A DNA stretch of 64,000 nucleotides from Nectonema munidae. Its lineage: Eukaryota; Nematomorpha; Nectonematoida; Nectonematidae. Positions 50,101 to 63,578 of this stretch are shown piece after piece. The notes beneath the pieces are model-generated. The model had not been told where the DNA came from and ran no database searches. It saw nothing but the letters and a program-made list of their open reading frames with translations. Made by a program: the position numbers and the translations under genes. Location of the stretch: NCBI GenBank assembly GCA_030549495.1, contig JAUIRK010000866.1, forward strand, positions 635,001 to 699,000, read 5' to 3'. Positions within the stretch are counted from its first letter, which is position 1. Every line of letters starts with the position of its first letter.

Positions 50101-53100
50101 AACATCCCTATTGAAAAATAAGCGAATCGTGGTGTGATAGATCGCAATTTTGTGATAGAGGGTGGGGGGTTTTTTCAAGCCACCCTTTAATTCACCACTG
50201 ATATAAAATGGGCGAAAACCTTAAAAGTTCGAAAACCACTCTAAAATATTCCAGGCTTAATATTGCATGTATGCTACTTTAAATCGATACTAAGAAAAGG
50301 GGTCTATGACTCAATGACTAATGTATAGGTATGCAAAATAAGGGGGGGGGGGGGGTGGTCGAATGGGACTCCCACCATCTTACATTTATTTTAAACATAA
50401 ATTAGCGGAGCTTTGTAAAAAGGCAACTTTAGAATCTTTGATTTTGAAGCAGGAAACAGCAGGAGATTTTTGCCAGATATTTCACATATTGGTATCCATC
50501 ATAGTTATGCTAACTCTAACTGTTTGAAAATTTCATATTTTTCTTAGTTTATTGATGATTCAAATATTTTAACTAATAAGGATAATGGTAGATATATTTT
50601 GGATATCTTTAACGAATTTTTTTTTTTAATTAATTTTTAGATATCTTTAACGCATCCGAAATTTTCAAACATTTTTTTTTTCTATATCCGACAAAATTTT
50701 GTTTTGAAATTTTTCAATTTTTACTTTGTGCAAAATTCTTTATGATAAAGGGCGGTTAAAAGTCAATAAAGTCAACTTTTTAGATTTAACTGCACAATTA
50801 TATAGATTTACGATGTAACACAAATCTCCAGTTTTATATACTTTTTTTCCTATTTTTTATGTCAATTAAAGTCAACTTTTTTATGTTGGGTCAACTTTTT
50901 TCCATATAGTCAATTTTTTTTGTTAGGTCAATATTTGTATTTGACGATATTTGATATAATAAAACTTTAACATTAGGCATCTCATCTCTATACCACCCGT
51001 GAATACATCAGAAGTATTGGTCAAGCTTAGCAATATTATATTGTTCTTTTACACCTTGCAATTATTATTGTTCTTCCTTATGTAGAAGACAGCGAGAGAA
51101 AGAGAGATAAATGGAACATATGTTGCATTATGCAATTTGCATTCTTTGATACAAAGTTTTAAATTGATTGTTTGTTTTTCACTCCAACTTTCATATTTTT
51201 ATTATGCCAAAGTTTGCTTCTTCCAAAATTTCAAAAATTTTTCAAATTGTTGATCGGTTTCCTAGAAAATTTATCTTATCCTCGAACAAAGAACTTTTTT
51301 GTATACTATGTTCAACAAGTGTAAATTACGAAAAAAAATTTTTTTTTTGAAAAACACAAAAGTACTAAAAAGCATCAAAATGCATTGAACTCTTTACCAA
51401 CTACTTCAAATATATTGAAATATTCCCAAAAAATTGATAAAAACTTCACAAAAAAGTTAGTCAAATGTTTTTTGGAATCTAATATACCCCTACACAAGTT
51501 GGGACACTCAGGTTTAATGAACTTTTTCAAAGATTTGGGGTACACATTACCATCAATTTCAACTAGTAGGCTTATTGTCGATGAACTTGCAGATGAAAGT
51601 TTTTCTAAAATAAAATAAAATAAAAAGGTTTTCTTAATGATGGATGAAACAGATGTGTATGGCGAATCTTTCATTAATGTTCTTGTTAGCACTTTAGATG
51701 AACCAAACAAGGTGTATGCAGTGAAGACAAAGTTCATTGATGTCTCAATTAATTCGCAAAAGGTGAAATTTGTTCTTGACGACTTAATTAAGCAGCTAGA
51801 TATGAATAGAGAAGATTTTTGCTTATTTTAAGCGATGCTGCCAAAGATAATATTTCTGCAGGTAAACAACTGAAGGTTCTATACCCTAATATCTTTCACG
51901 TCACATGCTTTGCCCATCTTTTACACAATTGTGCATTAAAAGTAAAGGCACATTTTAAAGAAGTTGATGAAGTGATTGCTTCTGTTAAAGCAGCCACGAT
52001 CAAGAAGAAAGCAAGAAAAGAAAAATTCAAATCGATCGGCTCTCCTCCTCATCCAATTGTTACAAGATGGGGAAGTTGGATAAAAGCAGCATTGTACTAC
52101 TATACAAATTTAAATAAAGTGAAGGAAATAGTTTAGACTTTTGATGAAGAAGAAGGAATTTTAGAAAGAAGAGTAAAAGAAGCAGTTAATAAAGAAAGCT
52201 TAATAAAGGACTTGATTAGCATCAAAAGAAGTTATGGACAACTGATTGAGATGATCGAAAAAACAGAAAGTTAAAATTTTTCTATTTTAAAGGCATTTGA
52301 AATGTATGAAAATTTACATTTTGAAGAAGATGAATGTGATATAAAAACTTATTTCGATAGAAGAATAAATTCAAACGAGCTAGTTCAAATAATGAAGATG
52401 GATGATAAAAGTTTGTCTCCATATCTTTATGATCTCCTTCAAAATTGTCAAGCTACAACAGTAGCTGTAGAGAGATCTTTTTCATGCTTAAAAACTTATG
52501 TCCAAAGACATAAATTTTTCGAAGGAGAACATTTTCAAGTATTTCATGTTATATTATAACAGCAATTGTTAGTTCATTTCAATAAATTTTTAGGTCAACT
52601 TTTTTTTTCTAAAAGTTAATTTTTTTACATTGATTTGTCAACTTTTCAGAATTTTTTAGGTCAATTTTTGTTGCCCCTAAATTGATAACACATGCACATT
52701 GACATCTTCTATCTAAATGTTTAAGAAGTATAAAACTTTCGTTTGCTTAAAATAGCTATTATGATATTTCTCCGCATTCCCAAAAAATTAATTCTCACGT
52801 CCGCATCCGCATTCACTATGATGTCTAATTTGATATCCGCAACCGCAGCCATGGATACAAAACCTTTCACAGCAGATGAATCTCTTGATAAAGTGTTAAA
52901 GATTTTGAGTATCGTAAAACAAAATTTTATTCTTTTTATGATGTATATATTTAAAGGTTTAAAAATTTTTGATCATTGAAAAGAAAAAATAAAAAATAAA
53001 TTTTATTTAAAATATGAAAGTATGATTGGCCATACATCACAAATTCCATTTGCACTTTTACAAATTTTGGCCAATAATGGTCAGATAGGTTAAAAATATA

Positions 53101-56100
53101 TTTTACTTAAAAGTTTTGAAGGAAACTTTCATGCAAAAATAAGAATTAACATTGTCAAAACGGAGTTCTGATCTAGTATAAAGAATATAAATTTTATTTT
53201 CATATTTCCACACTTGAGCTGCAAAAATGAGACGAGAGTGTAAAATCAGCACTCTTTAATTTTTTTTAATTTTTTAAATATTTAAAATCTGAATAATATT
53301 TTCACAGAAAAATTTCTGATGTAAACCACAAAAATGTATTGATACTTTTAGACATTTTGAGATCCTAATTGCAAAAATCGAGTAAGAAAATGAAACCAAC
53401 ATGATTGATTTAGGATAAAAATATTCATTTTTTGAATACACTATTCTTGGAAACCAATTTCAAGCGAAAATCGCAAATTTGATCGAAAATTTCATTAATT
53501 TTCACAGCCTAATTGATATAAGTGGCAAAAAAGTATAAAAGTGATAAATTGATTGTTTATTTGGTACGAGTTCACCACCTTCATGTCAACAATAAATACA
53601 AAAAAAATTACGTTTTATATATTATGCTTTCTAAAACTTTTTCTTGGCTAAAATATTCAATGTGTGAAATTTACGTGAATGTAATTTTCCATTCTTGAAA
53701 TTACCTATTGGCAAAGTTTTCCATTAGAGAAATTTTCATTTGAATATTTAAAGGTAAATTTGTTTCAGTAAAATTGTGTATGTAGAATTATATGGGTGGA
53801 TTTGGGTGAAACATTTGACAAAGGCAGGTGTTGCATATGCGCATTATCTTATTCCCTATTTCATAACAAAAAGTGTCATATGGCATACAAAAGTTATTTG
53901 CTAATTCTTGTATTTAAAGGAACTATTGATTCCATATACTAGAATATATACAATTTTTTTCATTTACTACTAAGTTAGGTAATTACCTGTAGATTGTTTC
54001 TATTAGAAAATTGATTGATTTTTTTTAATTTTTTTTAAATTAATTATTTCATTCGTATTAATGTGAAATTTTTGAACTAAATTGCTTCAGATGCATGTAA
54101 TCATTTGGAATATGCATAAAGATGAGATAAAAATTCCAAGATTCATCGAAAATTGAACATCTTTTTAGTAAAGAAAACAGTGCTTTATTTCAAATCAACA
54201 AAAATACGTGAAAAGAAAAATCAAATTTTATAACTCATTTGGCATTTAATAATGCTCTTTGAATTTAATACCATTTAATTTTGGTTTAGACACGAGAGGT
54301 GGTTCTTTAACTTTACTTTTTACTGGCAAATACTTAGGCGTGTTTTCACCGATTTCTTTATCGTTAAGTAACATCTTTCTTTTATTTCCATCTATATTGC
54401 CAGCAACATTCATTCCAAACCTTACCACTAAATATTAAACAAGGAGTAAAAGGTGTTAAAGTAAAAATTTTATAAGCTTGACTCAAACGGTTAGGAAATT
54501 GACATTATTTTCCAATTTGCACTTCCTTCATTGAAAAGATTGTGATCAATTCAACTGGACAACATGTGATGCTTATTTTCGACTTTATGAAATATTAAGA
54601 GCTTTTTTAAATTCCTTTCAAAAAATATTATTTTTTTGGTGAATTATTTTAACGAATTCAAATCTTTCTTTCAAAAATACTTAAAAATTAAATATTTGTT
54701 TCACTAATCAGTCGGACAAGTAATTAAAGAGTGCTTAAAATTAACAACCTCTTTTAGACTACTTAAAAATCTATAGATTCCCAATCTTGGATTTAATGAA
54801 TTTTAGTGATTCTTTATGTTTTGATCCAAAAATTTAGACATTGCTAATTTTTTAAAATCTAAATTTATATTTAATGACATGGTTATAAATTAACAGGACA
54901 AAGAGAAACCCCGTTTTTTTAATTACTGTTGTCAAAATTGACACATAATACTTATTTGAAGAATAATATTTAAAAAATATCACATAAAAACAAGGATATT
55001 TTTCTTTAATTTCAAATTTGGTTCTTTAATTCATCGAAAAAAATATCTTATGAAATTTTTTTTGAAGATTTTAAATTAAAACGCATATATATTGATTTGG
55101 AAAAATAGAACTCTGTTATTGCACTTTGCAAGGTGGTTATTATAATACTGTTCAAGACATTAAAATATTCCACATTAAAATTACGTTGTGTCAAAGTAGA
55201 GAGACAGACTATAACGCTCGATAAAATTCAAGATAGAAAATTTGGTACACAGACATTTGGCCGAATGAACATTTAGCAGACGGACATTTGGCCGAACAAA
55301 AATTTTACCAAACGAACATGTAACAGAATGGACTATTTGTCATGAAACTTCTAGTAGTTAAAATTATGCATCACACAAGTTGGGTATAGAAGGTATGAAT
55401 AATAAAAGAAAACAAAAATTACGCTGCTAATTTGTTTAGAGCAAGTAGCTTGCAAACTTACTGGAAGTGAAGCATCGTCTACAAAAATTATCCGTTTGAA
55501 TTACGATTCAATTATCCTTTCGCCAAATGTCTGGTCACGGAAAATTAAGCAACAATGCTGAAAAATTAGAAAGATTCGTCGGCAAATTGAGAAATATAGA
55601 TTTGGGATTGAAAGACTTCTCAACGTATGCAACTTATTTCGGAATAATAAACCAAAAGTCAGATAAAATTTTGGAAATTATATGAAGCCAACCACACATC
55701 TAACCTTTTTTAATACATGCAGCACATATGTGAATTTCTGTGTACCAAAAATTTTAAGCGAAAAAATTTTAGCATAACTTAAAAATCTCTAATGAGGTTT
55801 CCTGCTTTATGTAAAAGAAACGAAAACGAATACTAAATTAGCAATACTGACACATTTCTTCAAAGACCTCCTTGTTCTTGAAAACTTTGATTTACAATTC
55901 TGTGTAGTCAATTTGGATGATCTTCTTTTAATCTCTATGTTCTTCGATCATGAAAATGTATAATGTCTTTCGTTTCCATTTGAGTATATCTACAACGGGT
56001 GAAACCCCTTTCTACGAAACAAAAAGTTGAAATTGAATGCTTACTTCAATCAAAATGTAAATCAGAGGTTTCATTGGCTTATTCTAATGTATCCAAAAAT

Positions 56101-59100
56101 ATCTTTATATTGAATTCCTATTAATTTTGACCTTATAAATCCAAAAGTAAGAAACGAAATCAAAATTCCGTCTTCTACGAAGAACATTTTAAATTGACAG
56201 AGAGAATAAATGCACTAACAGGAAACACAAACCAGTCCAATCTTTTTTGTTTTAGAAAATTAAATTTAATAAAAAGAAAAAAAAGTATGTTTGGCTAACG
56301 TAAATATTGTTCTGGGCAATTTAGACAACAGGGCGCTAACACGGGCTGTATTATTACAACGATTTCTCTTTATACACATATGATAGGACTTTTATCTACA
56401 TTTGTGAGTTCATGGGGAGTAGCTGAATGAAAATATTAACTTTACTTTTTAAATATATTGGACAAAGATAGCTTTATATAGTTACATTCAGACGGCTGCG
56501 ACAAGCAAGACAAAAGATTTTCGTGAAAGTCTTTCTAAACGAGAATTAGAGCCAGGAAGAAGAAGAAGAATACGAGTTTATTTCGCAAACAAAACAGAGA
56601 TATGTAATATGACGAAAAAAACGGAAACATCACGAACAATAAGAAAGAAATAGACATGCAGCAATATTTAATATAAGAGTGGATAACGAAAAGCCACAAA
56701 GACGCTTGTATGATTACCCATGAAAGCAAGATGTGATTAACCCATTTAGGACCAATGTTCCTATTTTGGAACATAAGTAATTTCATCTTCGTCTGCTTTT
56801 TTCAATGACTTTGAATATAAATCGTCTGCGTTTTTTTAGATATCGTCTGCTTTGCTTGGGCTTAAATAGGTTAAGGCGGGAAGAAACATGATATATCCAA
56901 GGAATAAGAGTAAAAAGGATGAGGTTGGTGTAATTACACAATAAACTAGCAAAAGAAAACTATGACAAAAAGATTCTGTGTCTATTGCAAGAAAAAGAGT
57001 CAGAATGAGTACACTGCTACGATGTGTATTGAGAAATGAATTCATTTTTCCAAAGCAACCTAACTCTTCTAAGATATCAATGATTTGGATACACTGAAGG
57101 AAGAATTGGCGAAATTTAATGAAACATGCTCTTTTTAAATTTGAGCTTATTCAATGCAACGCTACTATATTATAGCATGTAAAAATAATGGCGACTGTTA
57201 CGTTCATAGCAAAAAATTGTTTTATTGTTCTTGAGAGTTTATAAAATGCATCACTTAGATTCGTTTTATCGATAGACGATGAAACAGAAAAGTTAGAAAT
57301 GTTATTATGTTATTGTGTTATTAAAAGTGGTGTAATCCTTAATCACTTTTATAACTCGTATCACATTCTGTTTTTAGTGGAAAACCCCGTCAAATGGGCA
57401 TTGGGTGATTGATGATGGGTGATTTGCCCACTGTTAACTCCTATGTTGTACAGCCGATCTCGGAGGTGTTTTCCTGTTTAGGAAGAAGGGAAATTACATT
57501 CACGAAAATTTAACAGATTTAATATTTTACCCTCGAAAAAGTTTTAGTAATAAGCATAATATAATAAAATTAACTTTGTATGGATAATGATAAAGGATGA
57601 TAGCGCAATTTATTTCAGTAATTCCTTAATTATATTTTGAAAATAATTTAAAAGCGGTGCAAGAGTAAAAAATTTTCAAATATTTCACTTTTTTTATAAT
57701 TTTTCAAGTTGAATATAAATGGAAATCATTGACACACATGGGGTCTGGCTAATAATGGGGAATTCAATAGTTTAAAGTTCTGGTAGAATTTTGGAACCAT
57801 TGTCTTGAAAGTGATATAACTTTTTTTTGAAGTTGATATAACTACAAAATCGATATTCATTCAAAACACTTTTCAATTTAAAGTCTACGTTTTTGCTTAG
57901 AAACATTAGCTTGAATTAAAGTACTTTGGTAGAATGATTTAAAAACACAAATACAGAATGGAATATAGCACATAGACAAAAAGAGTAAATTTAAAGAACG
58001 AAATATTAATTTTCAACCAGAAAAACAGTGAAAGCACAAATAATATAGAATAATTGCATACTTTTGAGATTAGCATTTGATTGTGGAAAAAATATCTTTA
58101 TTACTCACTTTTCACTCGGTGCGTGGATATCAAGGTATGATGAAATTATGACGCTAGAAAACAAACAAAGCATAGACACCCTTTTGTCTGGTAAATGGAA
58201 AAATGAAACACGATGATTTCATTTGACGTCATAATCGCAAGGAAAGGAAATTTAGCAGTGAATGAATATACCATTTTGCGCTTTCAGGCGTAACGCAATA
58301 TTCTCACGTTATTCTTGAAGATGGTTACACAATATTGTGATTTTGTTTTTAAGAGTGGGGAGCCTTGGGGATCGAACCCCTGACCTTCAACTGTTAAGAT
58401 GTGAGGTATACCCTAAGAACAAATGAGGTTCATTTTGCTCTATCTTTAAAAAAGAAGACAAAACGCCGGAATAAATCGAACCAGAAGAAACAACTAAAAA
58501 GGCTAACAAGTTTTAGATTTTTTAGATGTCAAAGTAAAAATATTTTGCGCATTGATTCTTTTTTAGCAAAGATGCGCCAATATTCTGGAGGAACACTTAT
58601 CCCACTTATTTTCTCTTTCCTTCCATCACGGCGTACCCCCAGACGCTTGAAAATCTTCTATTGTTATTCCTTATGCCTTATGCTCTTGGCCTGTATACTT
58701 AGCTTCAAATTTCACACTTTTTCTTTATTTTTTTTCTCGACCCGGGGTTAATATATGCCATGGTCATCAATGAATTCATTCGTGTAAAAAAATCAAATGA
58801 AATATAGAGCAAATTATGTTTTATATGCAAACCAAAATTTATGTGGCGTTAAATCTTATTATAATTTATGCTTTATATAATTATATCCTTTTGAGGTTTT
58901 GGAAGATAATGACTAAAAATTATGAGGGGTTTAAACCTCTTGAGTGTTTGGAAGATATAAGTAGCGTATATTCAGGGTGTGCTAGGTGTGTGACGTACAC
59001 CCTGAATATAAGCTCGAACTAATTTCACATATTGATTATGCTCGATACTTGCGATCTACAACATATATTAAATAATCTTAATCAGTAATGGCTAGTTTGT

Positions 59101-62100
59101 GTAGACTGTAGAGAATTTCTTTTGAACAAATACTATAGGGCTTAGCCTTATCTAGGGTCACAATCGCCCATTATGAAGTAAAAATAAGCCCAAAATGTTT
59201 TAACCTTTTTTAAAATTTAATTTTATATTCGCAATTCCATTTATATTCAATAAATTCTTCCTAGACATTTTCTTTTACAGATTCAATATTACAAGAAGAA
59301 GGATTGATCATCTATTCTTTTAGTTAGAGCTCTAAATTTGAAACTATACCTCATTCATAATTCTACAAGTAGGGCGTGTTCTTTTCCTAAAACGCCTTTC
59401 CTATCCATCTATATTTGAATCTGGAATAAAGACATTGAAAAATCACAGTAGAAAGAAGATATGAAAATCATATAAGACTTGCCTAATTATCCGAAAAGTC
59501 TTTTTTCACAAAACACGCCCTCGAACAGAGTACATGCATGAGAAAATGAGATTCCTATTTTATTGGTCATAATCCAATATGGCATAGTGCTATCTTCTTT
59601 ACCACGTCCTTATATGTCTCCTATAAATTTGTGTAATGAAGATAGAGATGTCGCTTCATAGTTAGATGTGATGTTATCTTGCGCAAAGTACGGTCGTAGC
59701 CATTTTACACTTGAGTAGTAAGAAAGGCTTAAAAACGAGGGGGCGTGTTTTAGTACTTTCTTTAAAAGAAAAGAGCGTATTTTAGTATTCTTTTACTTTT
59801 AAATTGATGATTTTCCTTTTATTTTATTTTCAAACTTTTTAAGAAACACAATTTTGTTTGCACTTTTTTTTCGTTTCTTTTCAGTTTGAAAAATTTGAAT
59901 GAATTTCGATTTTAAAAATCAAGAATCATGAACAATTTTTTGCTAATTCAATCATCAAATTCACACATTGTTTCAATTCAAAAGTATCAAAATATTCAAT
60001 TCAAATCAAAATATCAAAATCAAGACTTTTATTAAGTCCAAAAATTTGAAAGTGGTAACGAATGAAAAACTTAACCTTCAAATGGGAGTGTCCCTTTGAA
60101 AAAAAGGCATTTTTCTAAATAAAACTATCGGAAGCGTTTTCCAAGAATTTGAGTAATTCGACTCATACTCTATCAATGATATTTCTCCTTCTCATTTATT
60201 TTTCGTATGTCAACGTTTCTACATATCATTCTCATTCATAACTTTTTGCTAAGCTTTTTAATTTGAATAATTTTTGCTGCTAGATTAATTACTACTTTTC
60301 GGTTATAAGCGGATAGCTAATTTCTTTTGGATACATAAGAAACCAAGAAACCAAGAAATAGAATTGACTTAACTAATAAATTTTAATACGCTCGTCATGG
60401 ATGAGGGATGCTTATACTTTATGCGGGTCTTTTTAAACCAAGCGGTAAAATATTTCCGATATTTATGCCGTAACGCCAAAGTTAGAGCAGATTTGGTTTT
60501 AACAATTAAATCTATGGAGTCAACCCTTTGAAGAAAATGCACATTATCAAAAATGTTTTTTAAGCTAGTATTAAGATTTTTAAAGTCTATATAAAATGTT
60601 TAAAGCTATTTAAATGGCTTGTTTTTTATAATGGCGTAAATAAAAATAAGCATTGATATAAAAGCAAAATGTATTCAGTATTCATATACTTACTTCTAAA
60701 CTCTTTTCAATTGCTTTTCTATCAGATTTGAAAACAAATTTAACAACGCACGATTTAAGCATTTATGAGCCTCTTAACTTTAGAATGCTCATCATCCATA
60801 CGCATCCAACTTTTCAATGACCTTATTATTTTCGAGGAATCGATCGGAATAGAACAGTGCCTCCTAATGTGGGTAGTGAGTGTTTTTTTCTCGATTGATA
60901 CAAAGAAATAAAAAACTTCCTTTTTCACGATCAAGAAAGTAATCTATTCTTTTCGAGCAACTAAATCATAAGAAAGATTTCGCACCTGTTTTGGCACATC
61001 TTTTGTTACAGGCGAGAATAAGGTCTTAATTTATGAATACATATTTAGTTACTTGTTTTAAGGCATTCCATTTTTGAAAATTTTGAAATTATGCACGCCT
61101 TACATCCGATCTTACGACAAGCCTTTGGAAGATAGCTTCTTATATTCTTAATTATTTTGATGGTCAATGACCGGACAAAGATTTATGATCTCTGTATTTC
61201 CATCTTTTTATCTATCCCACATTCGGTATTAAACCAAGAGATAAAAAGAGATAGGTTTTAAAAATTTGGATTAATCAAAAATTAAATCTTTTTCAGGGAG
61301 AAAAAGGAGAAAAGGGGTTGGATGGGAGAGATGGAACTGATGGAAAAGTCGGGCGTGATGGAATGCCAGGCAAAGACGGTAACCCCGGAAATGACGCAAA
61401 AAAGGGCATGGATGGAAATATGGTAACATATTTTATTTCATCATCATCACTTTTCAAGAATCTCATCATAACACTAGTAAATGCAGCATTTTTTGTACCT
61501 AAAAGACTTTGGGTTGTATGGAACTCTAGCATAAAAATTGAAAGATAAAAATAAAATAATATTAAAAGTTTCCTATAAAGCTAATTAGACATATCTAATT
61601 TGTCTATAAATTATTTTTATTCATATATATATATATATATTAGTATATTTATTGTTAGTGTATCTTGTAATATGTAATAATCCATGTACTAATATATAAA
61701 ATAATATTGCCTATTCTTGATTTAATCTTCTGTTATATATATATATATTTTTTTTAAATTTGTTCTCCTGATGTTTATTCATTGAAGCGGCTCATTGGCC
61801 TTTTTAATTTCATCCATACGGCAGAGACTTTAACCAATTTTCTGTGTAATGTGTATTTGAATTTCTATTTTTTATTTTTTTATTTTTATTTTTTTATTTT
61901 TTTATGTAATTTTATATTAGTTTAAAATAAATTCTTCTTCTTCTTCTTCTTCTATAAAAGAGATGCAAAACTTAATTTTACTTTTTAAAAATTAAAACCC
62001 AAATATTTTATGTATTATAAGTAAGACAAATGTAAAGCTATTTCTTTTTCCCACTCAGTGATTTTGTAAAACCCGTTTCGAAAATCGAAGGAAAAATCAA

Positions 62101-63540
62101 ATTCATCTTTTCACAAAATTTTATTCAATTTAACTTAAATGCTCAAAATATTTAATGTCATTGCGTCATGAAGATATTTGGGAATCTTGCGTGGCTCATC
62201 TTTATATCCCCTTTCTACAAAATAGGGCAAGGACGGCAAAAATGGGGTGAATGGAAAGCCTGGAGAAAAAGGAATGCCTGGGGCAGATGGCCTGGATGGG
62301 ATGGATGGATTGGATGGGATTGATGGAAATCCAGGAAATGATGGTGTCGATGGTATTCCAGGTCAAACAGGTAACAAAATGTTCTATTTGATTTGTTCAT
62401 CTATCATATTTCATGTGTTTCAACTCAAATGTAACAATTTAAATAAATTTAGTAAAAACAAAGGAGAGTTCTATTCGATTCTACTAATTTTTTTAATTAT
62501 AGCAGGTAATGACAAATTTAAAAGTTTCAGTTTTTAAAAATATATATTAAAAATGACAGTATCTAACCCTAACCATAGACCAAGGAATATATTGAGTTCG
62601 TTTAGAAAATATACTATCATTTTTTAAAACTCTAATACTTCTTTACTGCACCACTATAACATAGAGATCATTAAAGTTTGTCTCCCTGTCCCTTTTCAAA
62701 ACACAATAATTTTTTCCAAGTTGTCTTCCTATTTTTATTATTTCAAATCAAGCACGGAGCAATCTTTATTACAAAAGGAATTCAGATTAAACACGCAAAA
62801 AGTGTGGCTATACTGGAGTAAAGTGTAATTGAATAACACAATAATCTTTACACCGTTGTCTCCCTTTTGTTATCATATCAAATTGTGACAGAAGCAAATT
62901 TAAACCTAAAAAAGTATCAAAATGAACACACAGGTAATTCTAGGTAAATAGTAGTAATATGTAATTTGTTATAGTGAATAAAATTATGAGAGACTATTGG
63001 ATGTCTTCATTATTTTAAAGGTTTGGAAGAAAAAAATAAAGTTATTATATTTGAATAGTTTCAGGAGTAATTTTATATTGATATATTTGTGATTATTTTT
63101 TACAAAAAAGACATTTTACTATTTTCTTCATAGGCAACGTTGCTTAACTATACCGCTGATTTTTGCTATTCAATTTTCTTCCTTTAGTTTTGAGTTGACA
63201 TGTGTTCTTCAACCAATTTGTAAATGGGCCATATGTGTACAATTTCAGAAAGCTATTGTCGGTGTTAGGGTTATTGGAGAATTTGTATTACTGTTAGTAT
63301 TAGAGTTATGGTTGAGGTTAAGTTTAGTCTTAGCGCAATCGTGCATGTGTGTGATGATTAGTTAATCCGACCTCTACGATTACAGCAACAATAATAATCG
63401 GGTCGGATTAACAAATGTCGGTTTAAAAATATTTTAAAAAAATACAAAAAAAATCAATGAATCTTATTATTGACTGAAAATAATGTCGAAAAGTAAATTG
63501 TCGGATTAGAATATCATTATCACATACATTTACATACATT

Positions 63541-63578
<38 letters not shown>

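Noticed and set aside
56880-57030. Short plus-strand RFCVYCKKKSQNEYTATMC piece like a Cys finger
   Set aside because: Too short, with only part of a finger; stops on both sides. It may be debris of an element into which the 130-base MITE inserted.
61293-61532. Minus-strand Pro/Ser-rich frame
   Set aside because: Antisense shadow of collagen exon 8.
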